A stretch of DNA of 5,789 bases. It comes from Bacteroidota bacterium. GTDB lineage: Bacteria; Bacteroidota; Bacteroidia; Bacteroidales; GCA-2748055. Of the stretch, positions 1-5,789 are shown one piece after another; position 1 is the stretch's first letter; every line of letters starts with the position of its first letter. The notes beneath the pieces are model-generated. The model was not told the origin of the DNA and did no database searches. It worked only from the letters and a program-made list of their open reading frames with translations. Location: assembly GCA_030592605.1 (NCBI GenBank), contig JAUVIT010000146.1:1-5789 (forward strand). Direction: 5' to 3'. Made by a program: the position numbers and the translations under genes.

Positions 1-348
1 CTGAAGATAAAGGTTCATGAATACTCCTTCCAGGAGCATGATAAGACCATCGCCTATTCGCTTTCCATTCCATTCTCATCTACCATGGTATTTGCTGCCT
101 GTATGAAAGAACAGGAGGCACCAGGGACAACTTTTAAAAAGCATTTCAGTATTGCAGAGGGTCTGCTATCGGAAGATGATTTCCTGCTTTCCGAGATCCT
201 GCTCAGTCCCCATAGCCTTAAGCAGGTAGAACGAATCAGCGAGCAGATGGATCGCATAAAAACGATGATCAAAGCTCGTGATACAGAGGAGCTAAAAGCC
301 TATTTCCAGTGCTTAAGGGCCAATCTCGGGCTGGAAATGAAGCCTTAG
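1..348 (+). CDS. tyrA: Prephenate dehydrogenase, C-terminal fragment (5' end outside window)
   Basis: Frame 1 is open from the first base to a TAG at 346-348, giving 115 residues with no start codon in context, so the gene begins upstream of the window. TyrA oxidatively decarboxylates prephenate to 4-hydroxyphenylpyruvate in tyrosine synthesis, in the cytoplasm. The fragment matches the all-helical C-terminal dimerisation domain of the family: EHDKTIAYSLSIPF near residues 12-25, then APGTTFKKH (about 41-49), LLSEDDFLLSEIL (about 55-67) and a charged terminal helix ending in LRANLG. The HD followed by AYSLS and the PGTTF segment are the parts I recognise best from Bacteroidota TyrA proteins. 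The NAD-binding Rossmann domain and the catalytic His are not visible, so activity cannot be judged. The gene converges on tilS and its last 36 bases overlap the tilS 3' end. Identification rests on recalled family motifs; a related prephenate/arogenate dehydrogenase specificity cannot be excluded. Confidence 0.85.
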   Translation: MKIKVHEYSFQEHDKTIAYSLSIPFSSTMVFAACMKEQEAPGTTFKKHFSIAEGLLSEDDFLLSEILLSPHSLKQVERISEQMDRIKTMIKARDTEELKAYFQCLRANLGLEMKP

Positions 349-1653
349 AACCCGACTGGTGGAAGGGGTGATCCGGAAACGGTTATCAATCCGATAGCCC
401 ATGATCCAGACAATTTTCTTCCCGCTTGCCATGATCCAGGTTCGTTCCTTTTCCGGTACCGACACCTTTTCGTCCACGAAAAAATCACTGAGCTTTTTGT
501 TCTGCTCCATACCAAGCGGAAAGAAATAATCGCCATGCATCCAGCGCCGAATGATTAGCGGAAACAGGATTTCATCCAGGTCGAGACAGGCGGTATTGGG
601 ATCTTTAGGAATTGAATCGAGCTCTGCTCTTTCGAGGACCTCCATATCCATGGGAAAGGGCAGGGAAGAATGTTTTACCGGATCATCCAGGTAATAACGT
701 TCAAAGGATTTACTGCCAGTGGGTACCAGAATCATCCGATCGCGATCCATAAAGAGCCGGTGGGTGGTGGAAATGGACTGACGACCGGGTCCGGCATCCA
801 AGATCTTTTCGATCCCTTCACATTGCATAGGTGTAAATCCAAAGGGAGAGAAGAGCTCATAGAGCCAGGTCCGTATGGGACTTAGTGCCCTGAGTTTCTC
901 AATATCGATGGTGATCTTCCCCTGCTTCTCTTTAAACAGCTCATCCCGGATCTTTTGAATAGATTGATCATATATTTCAAACACCTCCCCAAGACGCTCC
1001 ATATTCCCCTCCATGACTTCCATAAAGCCCGGGTTTATCTGTTCCATCACTGGCAACACATCGTGTCTTATCTTATTTCTCTGGTATTTGGTTTCCTGAT
1101 TGCTGCTATCCTCCCTGAATTCAATCTTTTGGCTCTTTTGATAGAATTCGATCTGGGTTCGTGATGCAAAAAGAAGGGGCCTGATTATTCTTCCCCTGCT
1201 TGAAGAGATCCCTTTCAATCCCTTGATTCCTGAGCCGCGGGACAGGTTCAGAAAGAAGGTTTCAACCGCATCATTCTGGTTGTGAGCTGTAGCCACCCGG
1301 TCCATTGAATGCTCCGTCATTAGCTCCTCAAACCACTTATACCGTAAATCTCTTGCAGCCATTTGCAGAGAGATACCATGCTCCTTCATTTCCGCCTCCA
1401 CATCGAAGCGTTTGATATAAACAGGGATCTCCAGGTAAAGTGCCAGCGAACGGACAAAGCCTTCATCCAGCTCAGAATCCACGCCACGAAGCTGGAAATT
1501 GCAATGGGCAATAGCACAAAAATATCCTGCTTCCTTGAAGAGGTGTGCCATCACCACCGAATCGATTCCGCCGCTTACAGCCAGCAGGATGCGCTCGTCC
1601 GGTCTGCAAAGATCCCGTTTCCTTATAAAACTATTGAAGTCCCGGAGTATCAT
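313..1653 (-). CDS. tilS: tRNA(Ile)-lysidine synthetase TilS
   Basis: This 446-residue cytoplasmic enzyme uses ATP and lysine to convert C34 of tRNA-Ile2 (CAU anticodon) to lysidine, switching it from Met to Ile identity and AUG to AUA decoding. The N-terminal PP-loop ATPase is clear: SGGIDS at residues 27-32, AHCNFQLRG at 49-57, and TAHNQNDAVETFFLNLSRGSG at 122-142. In the last stretch the frequent HHxxDD pattern reads HNQND. The family signature DSSN...YQRNKIRHDVLP follows at 182-201. A middle helical substrate-binding domain spans about 210-330. The TilS C-terminal domain lies at about 362-430 (RRWMHGDYFFPLG, KKLSDFFVDEKV, GYRIDNRFRI). Length is normal for the full-length three-domain form. 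The ATG at 1653 fits the family N-terminus; its leader has no Shine-Dalgarno sequence and instead carries an anti-SD-like stretch. It starts 30 bases after the lipoprotein stop, so it is probably last in the proS operon. Its 3' end overlaps tyrA. Confidence 0.95.
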   Translation of the reverse strand: MILRDFNSFIRKRDLCRPDERILLAVSGGIDSVVMAHLFKEAGYFCAIAHCNFQLRGVDSELDEGFVRSLALYLEIPVYIKRFDVEAEMKEHGISLQMAARDLRYKWFEELMTEHSMDRVATAHNQNDAVETFFLNLSRGSGIKGLKGISSSRGRIIRPLLFASRTQIEFYQKSQKIEFREDSSNQETKYQRNKIRHDVLPVMEQINPGFMEVMEGNMERLGEVFEIYDQSIQKIRDELFKEKQGKITIDIEKLRALSPIRTWLYELFSPFGFTPMQCEGIEKILDAGPGRQSISTTHRLFMDRDRMILVPTGSKSFERYYLDDPVKHSSLPFPMDMEVLERAELDSIPKDPNTACLDLDEILFPLIIRRWMHGDYFFPLGMEQNKKLSDFFVDEKVSVPEKERTWIMASGKKIVWIMGYRIDNRFRITPSTSRVLRLHFQPEIGP

Positions 1654-1683
1654 CCTGACAAGTTACAAAAAAGGGAGGTGATC
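1654..1683 (-). other. Lipoprotein-tilS intergenic gap with anti-Shine-Dalgarno-like sequence
   Basis: The 30-base gap reads, on the coding strand, GATCACCTCCC followed by TTTTTTG and then the tilS start. With the preceding base, GGATCACCTCC (1684-1674) matches the 3' tail of bacterial 16S rRNA over 11 bases. No ribosome binding site is visible for tilS. Short weak stems can be drawn just upstream of the T run (AGG/CCT type, 3-4 bp), too weak to call a terminator. The short gap favours tilS being expressed with the upstream genes. Confidence 0.5.
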
Positions 1684-3609
1684 CTAGGGTAAACCTACAA
1701 CTTCGGGCCCCTGTTTGAACACTATGTCCACAGGAATATTCAGCACTTTTAGCCTTTCCAGGTCTGATTGCAGCTCTTCTCTTATAAATCCTTTCTCCTC
1801 TACCAGTTGCTTGGCCAGGTCATAATCACCATCACCCTGGGTAGTAAGAATCAGAAGTGATAACTCGTTCATGGCCAACTGCATTGCTTCAAAATTGATG
1901 CTGTATCTTCCGTTCAGATCTCTTGAAAAGGCTCCCATTTCCTGGAAATAATAGAAGCGGATCATATTGGCTTTTCCATGAGAGCTAGCAACTCCAAAGC
2001 GGATGCTGCGGAAAATACTGGCCATAAAGGTTACATAGGTATCCATAAGGTCGCGTTCACCCAACATTCCCGCTTCATACATCCTGGTGATCAGAAAGAT
2101 GGAGAGGATATCCGCTTTTCCCTCTTCCAGTGCACTGTACTGCTCCTTCAGGGCAGACCGTACTGTTCCTTTACCATCGATGGTCTGGTTAAGGCCCAGT
2201 CCGTGTGCCACTTCATGGTACATAACGTTTTCAAAAAATGCATCAAAGGTTACATGTTCGCGTTGCTCTTCAGCTATCAGCACATTGCTGATGGGCAAGA
2301 GGATCTCTTCGAACTTGTAGCGGATAGCATTTTTCAATTGCAGTTTTCTGGAGCCTTTGCTGCCCTGGACCCGCTCATCATTGGGCAGGTTGATGGCAAT
2401 GGTCTTGCTGCCGGCATTACAGTCTCCTGCATAATAGATTACATCATAGGCTCCCAGATCGGAATTACTACCGGGGACCTCCTGTTTGTATATATCAGGA
2501 ACTGGAAGGCTCTTCTGCATCTCAGGAAGAACTGAGTTAATATAGGCCAGTTTTTCGCTCCAGCTTTTGTCCTTGATCAGGATGAAGGATTCATGAGCTG
2601 CCTTGTAATTAAAAAGTGCATCCTCGTAATTTTCAATGGGACCCACCACAAAATCAATATCATTGTCCTTCATATCCATCCAGGCCATATCTGAAGGGTA
2701 GTAGTCATCGCTAAGCAGTGCTTCGGCCCTTAGATTCAGATATTTTTTAAATCCCTGATTTTCGGCCAGTTCTGAGGCTTGTTTCAGCAGCTCAGCTGCC
2801 TGCTGTACCTGTTCAGCAAAAGCTTTATGGTAGGGGACCACCTTTAATGAGCCATCCTGCTCCCTGGTGATCAGTGTATAGAGCTTGCTCTTTTCAGGAT
2901 CATCCAGGGATTCAAACTCCTCTATGCTCATATCGGCTGGGTAATATCCTGAACCCTTAGGTTTTGGTCCATAGCCAGGGAGGTAGGGGAGATTTCCGTT
3001 AAGTCGCTCCCAGGGTCCGTAGTTGATCCTGAAAAAGCGAGATACAGAAGCGTCCATCATGGATGCCAGTGCAGCATCCCTGTCGGGGAATACCTGTTCC
3101 CAGTAGATATCTTCCATAATATCGGCCACCTGGAAGAGCAATCCGATTAAAGCTCTCTGATTATCTGAAAGATGGGAGAGATCGGAAGTCAGCTCCACTT
3201 CTACAAACTCATTGGCTTTACGCTCCATCAGGTCGGAAAATTTCTCCAGGATCAGCTCTTTTTCGATTCCGGCAAACTGTAAGTGCAGCTTCCCTTCAGA
3301 TTTCATGTAGCTGAGTCCACTTACCGTAAGGTCACTATTGATAGGGATTGTAGCACTATAGGTAATACTTTCCTCATCGTCGGAGATGATTTCAACGGGA
3401 TAGACCTCACCCTCCAGCTCGACGGCATTGCCTTTCATTGTGAAAAACAGAGATTCAGGATTTGTGTGCCTGCTTCCATCTCCATCGGCAAATTCAAATC
3501 GTGGAAGGGTACCTGAAAAAAGTTCATACAAACCTTTCTCATCATTGCACCCCTGAAAAAGTAATAAAAAACTGGCAAACAGGACCGGGACAAGAGCTCG
3601 TAGTTTCAT
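1684..3609 (-). CDS. M49-like (dipeptidyl peptidase III family) zinc-metallopeptidase lipoprotein
   Basis: The predicted product has 641 residues from the ATG at 3609. It starts with a lipoprotein signal peptide (cysteine at 21), then a region of about 100 residues I do not recognise. The catalytic part has features of the M49 family, which removes dipeptides from peptide N-termini: GYYPADMSIEEF at 221-232, DIDFVVGPIENYEDALFNYK at 317-336 (compare the family's G-x-IE-x-Y-x-D region), the zinc motif HEVAH at 465-469, and EEGKAD at 495-500, equivalent to the EECRAE motif whose second Glu is the third zinc ligand. Expected ligands are H465, H469 and E496, with E466 as general base. A later SSHGKANMIRF (542-552) may hold the conserved active-site His. 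Canonical M49 proteins have HEXXGH; here the motif is one residue shorter. An in-frame TTG at 3651 lies inside proS and would spoil the signal peptide, so it is rejected as the start. The gene begins 25 bases after the proS stop. Family assignment is fairly sure; true dipeptidyl peptidase activity is not. Confidence 0.82.
   Translation of the reverse strand: MKLRALVPVLFASFLLLFQGCNDEKGLYELFSGTLPRFEFADGDGSRHTNPESLFFTMKGNAVELEGEVYPVEIISDDEESITYSATIPINSDLTVSGLSYMKSEGKLHLQFAGIEKELILEKFSDLMERKANEFVEVELTSDLSHLSDNQRALIGLLFQVADIMEDIYWEQVFPDRDAALASMMDASVSRFFRINYGPWERLNGNLPYLPGYGPKPKGSGYYPADMSIEEFESLDDPEKSKLYTLITREQDGSLKVVPYHKAFAEQVQQAAELLKQASELAENQGFKKYLNLRAEALLSDDYYPSDMAWMDMKDNDIDFVVGPIENYEDALFNYKAAHESFILIKDKSWSEKLAYINSVLPEMQKSLPVPDIYKQEVPGSNSDLGAYDVIYYAGDCNAGSKTIAINLPNDERVQGSKGSRKLQLKNAIRYKFEEILLPISNVLIAEEQREHVTFDAFFENVMYHEVAHGLGLNQTIDGKGTVRSALKEQYSALEEGKADILSIFLITRMYEAGMLGERDLMDTYVTFMASIFRSIRFGVASSHGKANMIRFYYFQEMGAFSRDLNGRYSINFEAMQLAMNELSLLILTTQGDGDYDLAKQLVEEKGFIREELQSDLERLKVLNIPVDIVFKQGPEVVGLP
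3547..3609 (-). other. Lipoprotein signal peptide of the M49-like protein
   Basis: The first 21 codons encode MKLRALVPVLFASFLLLFQGC: a basic start (K2, R4), a hydrophobic core, and a Gly-Cys at the expected signal peptidase II site. F at -3 and Q at -2 make this a loose match to the classic lipobox, though Bacteroidota lipoboxes are often relaxed. After the Cys comes NDEK, with two acidic residues. This loosely resembles the acid-rich surface-export signal described for Bacteroidota lipoproteins, so an outward-facing outer-membrane location is possible but unproven. Confidence 0.75.
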
Positions 3610-3634
3610 TAGAACGGTTTTATTATGTAAGACT

Positions 3635-5107
3635 TTAATAGGCTTTTGCAATTACGACTCTTTGTTTGGAAGGCTTTCCACTAACCACACATCTTCCCTC
3701 TTTGGGTTCTGCATCCTTGAGCAGGCAACGGATGGAGGCCTTGGTTTCCTTGATACGGTCTTCCGATTCCAGGGTACCATCCCAGTATGCCAGGGCAAAA
3801 CCTCCTTTGTTTTCAAGTACATCCACCAGTTCATCCCAGCTATCAACCTCGTGAGTACTCTTATCCCTGAAGTTCAGGGCCTTCTGGTAAATATTCTCCT
3901 GGATCTCTTCCAGTAGTTCTTTAATATAGTTGCTAATGCCCTCCTGCGGCATTACTTTTTTCTCCAGGGTATCTCTTCGGGCCAGCTCTACGGTTCCGTT
4001 TTTAATATCCCGCGGACCAATAGCAATTCTTACGGGCACTCCTTTTAATTCATATTCAGCAAATTTCCAGCCTGGTTTTTGTGTATCCCGATCATCAAAC
4101 TTTACTGAAATACCCAGGGCCGTAAGCTCATCTTTCATTTTATTTGCAACTTCTGCAATGGGAGGAAGTTCATCATTTCCTCTATAGATGGGTACAATTA
4201 CCACCTGGATAGGCGCTACCCTGGGGGGGAGTACTAATCCGTTGTTATCGGAGTGAGCCATAATCAGTGCGCCAATCATTCGGGTGGTCATCCCCCATGA
4301 GGTGGCCCACACATGGTCCAGTTTCCCTTCTCTGTTAGTAAACTGCACATCAAATGCTTTGGCAAAGTTTTGTCCAAGGAAGTGAGAGGTCCCTGCCTGC
4401 AGGGCTTTCCCATCCTGCATCAAGGCTTCAATGGTAAGGGTCTCCACCGCACCGGCAAATTTTTCCGATTCGGTTTTGCTCCCCACCAGAACGGGGATGC
4501 CCAGGAATCTTTCAGCGAAATCGGCATAGATATTCACCATCTGTGTGGTCTCATCTTCGGCTTCCTGACGGGTAGCATGAGCGGTATGGCCCTCCTGCCA
4601 CAGAAACTCTGTGGTACGCAGGAAGAGACGGGTTCGCATCTCCCAGCGGACCACATTGGCCCACTGGTTGATCAGGATGGGCAGGTCGCGGTAGGACTGA
4701 ACCCAGTTCTTATAGGTGTTCCAAATGATGGTTTCTGAGGTGGGTCTTACAATCAGTTCTTCTTCCAGCTTCGCATCAGGATCCACAATGATTTCACCAC
4801 TCTCTTCATCGGTTTTCAGGCGGTAGTGAGTTACCACTGCGCACTCTTTTGCAAAACCCTCCACATGATTGGCCTCTCTGCTGAAAAAAGATTTTGGAAT
4901 AAAGAGAGGGAAATATGCATTCTCGTGCCCGGTGGCTTTAAACATCCGGTCCAGTTCATCCCTCATTTTCTCCCAGATGGCATAACCGTATGGTTTGATC
5001 ACCATACAGCCCCTTACTGCCGAATTTTCGGCGAGTCCTGACTTTAATACCAGATCGTTATACCACTGTGCATAATTCTCTTCCCTGCTCGTTAATACTT
5101 TGGCCAT
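3635..5107 (-). CDS. proS: Prolyl-tRNA synthetase, archaeal/eukaryal-type class II
   Basis: ProS activates proline with ATP and loads it onto tRNA-Pro in the cytoplasm. The 490-residue product is complete and of normal length for the archaeal/eukaryal-like ProS, which lacks the editing domain inserted between motifs 2 and 3 of the E. coli type. Class II features run in order: the motif 1 area [15 protein letters not shown] at 61-75, the proline-binding loop RPTSE at 121-125, motif 2 [21 protein letters not shown] at 158-178, and motif 3 with [19 protein letters not shown] at 272-290 followed by PPRVAP. The anticodon-binding domain covers about 300-400. The C-terminal domain typical of this class (about 405-490) ends in the conserved tyrosine (IAKAY). 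Only two cysteines (461, 473) remain where some members bind zinc. The ATG at 5107 gives the usual short N-terminus ([20 protein letters not shown]); its leader is A-rich and has no Shine-Dalgarno. It is the first gene of the probable proS-lipoprotein-tilS unit. Confidence 0.97.
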   Translation of the reverse strand: MAKVLTSREENYAQWYNDLVLKSGLAENSAVRGCMVIKPYGYAIWEKMRDELDRMFKATGHENAYFPLFIPKSFFSREANHVEGFAKECAVVTHYRLKTDEESGEIIVDPDAKLEEELIVRPTSETIIWNTYKNWVQSYRDLPILINQWANVVRWEMRTRLFLRTTEFLWQEGHTAHATRQEAEDETTQMVNIYADFAERFLGIPVLVGSKTESEKFAGAVETLTIEALMQDGKALQAGTSHFLGQNFAKAFDVQFTNREGKLDHVWATSWGMTTRMIGALIMAHSDNNGLVLPPRVAPIQVVIVPIYRGNDELPPIAEVANKMKDELTALGISVKFDDRDTQKPGWKFAEYELKGVPVRIAIGPRDIKNGTVELARRDTLEKKVMPQEGISNYIKELLEEIQENIYQKALNFRDKSTHEVDSWDELVDVLENKGGFALAYWDGTLESEDRIKETKASIRCLLKDAEPKEGRCVVSGKPSKQRVVIAKAY

Positions 5108-5141
5108 TTATATTGCTATTTTTTTGCGGTACAAAGAAAAG
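5108..5141 (-). promoter_or_regulatory. proS: Leader of proS with a very weak Bacteroidota-type -7 candidate
   Basis: This A/T-rich leader is the only intergenic space from which a proS-lipoprotein-tilS transcript could start within the window. On the minus strand TTTCTTTG (5139-5132) differs at one base from the Bacteroidota -7 consensus TAnnTTTG and lies 24 bases before the ATG. I see no TTTG at the matching -33 distance, so the promoter call is tentative and read-through from the phosphatase gene is an alternative. The bases just before the ATG are A-rich with no Shine-Dalgarno, as usual in this phylum. Confidence 0.2.
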
Positions 5142-5167
5142 AAAAAAAGGCGAGGTGTTGATGCCTT
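5142..5167 (-). terminator. Weak Rho-independent terminator candidate after the phosphatase gene
   Basis: On the minus strand, overlapping the stop codon, AAGGC (5167-5163) can pair with GCCTT (5151-5147) across an 11-base loop. A run of seven T (5148-5142) begins within the 3' arm and continues into a T-rich stretch. The stem is only 5 bp, so termination would be inefficient and the match may be chance. Its place between the phosphatase stop and proS is sensible. Confidence 0.35.
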
Positions 5168-5789
5168 AGAGCCTTAATCCGATCACCAACACATCATCAA
5201 TCTGGCTAAGGTCTCCTTTCCACTCCTCGAAGATAAGACTCAGGATCCGGTGCTGCTCCTCCATGGGTCGTTCATGTATCTCCAGCAAGAGGTCCTTGAA
5301 GGGTCTGTATTTGAATTTCTTTCCCTGGGGTCCGCCAAACTGATCCGGGAATCCGTCGGTAAACATATAGACACGGTCACCCTGTTTCATCTCAATGGTA
5401 TAGCTGGTAAAATCGGACATTTTTTCGTAATAGGCCACCGGCATGTTATTGCCCTTGTATTCAAGCATCTCACCGTTCCTAACAATATAGATGGGATTGT
5501 TGGCACCCGAGAATTCCAGAATCCTGGTCTGGGTATCATATATAATCAGGGCCATGTCGATTCCATCCTTTTGCTCACCGATCCTTCCTTCCTGCTTAAG
5601 GGTACGTGCTATACTGAGTCGCAGCTTGTTCAGAATCTCACCAGAGTTCATGATCCCTTTTTCATTTACGATTTCATGCAACATGGTTATTCCCAGCATG
5701 CTCATTAAGGACCCGGGTACACCATGTCCGGTGCAGTCAGCTGCCGTCAGCACAATTCTTTGATCACTCTGTGAGATCCAGTAAAAATC
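5166..5789 (-). CDS. SpoIIE/PP2C-type serine phosphatase, C-terminal fragment (5' end outside window)
   Basis: The frame is open from the right edge to a TAA at 5168-5166, giving 207 residues and no start; the gene continues beyond the window. The family dephosphorylates phosphoserine/threonine proteins, often anti-sigma-factor antagonists, using Mn/Mg bound by aspartates. The fragment begins inside the conserved GDFYWI motif (DFYWI visible), then shows DCTGHGVPGSLMSMLG at residues 18-33, DGIDMALI at 75-82, FSGANNP at 93-99, GDRVYMFTDGFPDQ at 137-150 and QIDDVLVIGLR at 196-206. The metal-binding Asp positions expected in the visible part (D1, D18, D144 and the DD at 198-199) are all present, so the catalytic domain looks intact as far as it goes. 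In Bacteroidota such domains usually follow TPR, GAF, HAMP or 7TM sensor regions; which applies here cannot be seen. It precedes proS by 58 bases, so cotranscription is possible but not implied. Confidence 0.92.
   Translation of the reverse strand, partial: DFYWISQSDQRIVLTAADCTGHGVPGSLMSMLGITMLHEIVNEKGIMNSGEILNKLRLSIARTLKQEGRIGEQKDGIDMALIIYDTQTRILEFSGANNPIYIVRNGEMLEYKGNNMPVAYYEKMSDFTSYTIEMKQGDRVYMFTDGFPDQFGGPQGKKFKYRPFKDLLLEIHERPMEEQHRILSLIFEEWKGDLSQIDDVLVIGLRL

Noticed and set aside
256..276. Imperfect inverted repeat (CAT...ATG with flanking GAT/ATC) near the end of tyrA as a terminator for tilS
   Set aside because: The stem is short and bulged, lies inside tyrA coding sequence, and is explained by ordinary codons; there is no adjacent T run in the tilS direction.
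1673..1684. Strong Shine-Dalgarno-like GGGAGGTGATCC on the + strand as a ribosome binding site
   Set aside because: No plausible + strand gene follows it, and genes in this window do not use Shine-Dalgarno sites. It is noted only for its complementary-strand resemblance to the 16S tail.
1978..2535. 185-codon open frame on the + strand opposite the lipoprotein gene
   Set aside because: It lies wholly antisense to a gene with clear family motifs, has no recognisable domain, and its composition is explained by the opposite strand.
1684..3651. Longer form of the lipoprotein starting at a TTG (3651-3649)
   Set aside because: The extra 14 residues ([14 protein letters not shown]) would sit in front of a good signal peptide and overlap the proS 3' end by 17 bases. 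The ATG at 3609 gives a standard lipoprotein N-terminus.
4223..4229. Run of seven G (C on the coding strand) inside proS as a possible frameshift or slippage site
   Set aside because: It encodes the conserved LPPRVAP segment in the correct frame and proS is intact on both sides, so there is no sign of programmed slippage or error.
4313..4738. 141-codon + strand open frame opposite proS
   Set aside because: It is a shadow of the most conserved part of proS (motifs 2 and 3) and shows no protein-like features of its own.
5250..5708. 152-codon + strand open frame opposite the phosphatase gene
   Set aside because: It is antisense to a strongly conserved PP2C/SpoIIE domain and lacks any recognisable motif or plausible start signal.

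Overview
The window looks like an ordinary chromosomal segment from a member of the Bacteroidota. The evidence is the protein sequences: a TyrA of the type common in Bacteroidales and relatives, a prolyl-tRNA synthetase of the short archaeal/eukaryal class without an editing insertion, and an M49-like lipoprotein. The three visible start codons also lack Shine-Dalgarno sequences and have A/T-rich leaders, as is usual in that phylum. Genus or species cannot be given.

Layout. At the left edge (1-348, + strand) lies the C-terminal part of a prephenate dehydrogenase (tyrA), cut by the window start. Everything else is on the minus strand. In transcription order (right to left) these are: the C-terminal half of a SpoIIE/PP2C-type serine phosphatase (5166-5789, cut by the right edge); a 58-base gap with a weak terminator-like stem and a very weak promoter candidate; proS (3635-5107); an M49 (dipeptidyl peptidase III-like) zinc-metallopeptidase lipoprotein (1684-3609); and tilS (313-1653). 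Coding density is very high. The gaps inside the minus-strand series are 58, 25 and 30 bases, and tilS converges on tyrA with a 36-base overlap of the coding ends.

How the genes relate. proS, the lipoprotein and tilS are spaced like one operon. Two of them act on tRNA: ProS charges tRNA-Pro, and TilS makes the lysidine that lets tRNA-Ile2 read AUA. The lipoprotein between them is an envelope protein with no obvious link to translation. The phosphatase fragment belongs to a family that usually forms the output domain of signalling proteins. Its sensor part is outside the window.

I found no mobile element, CRISPR array, tRNA or rRNA, and no clear sign of an undescribed multi-gene system. The items most worth a second look are the lipoprotein (a five-residue HEXXH zinc motif in an M49-like context, plus an unrecognised N-terminal region of roughly 100 residues) and an 11-base match to the 3' end of 16S rRNA just upstream of the tilS start codon.
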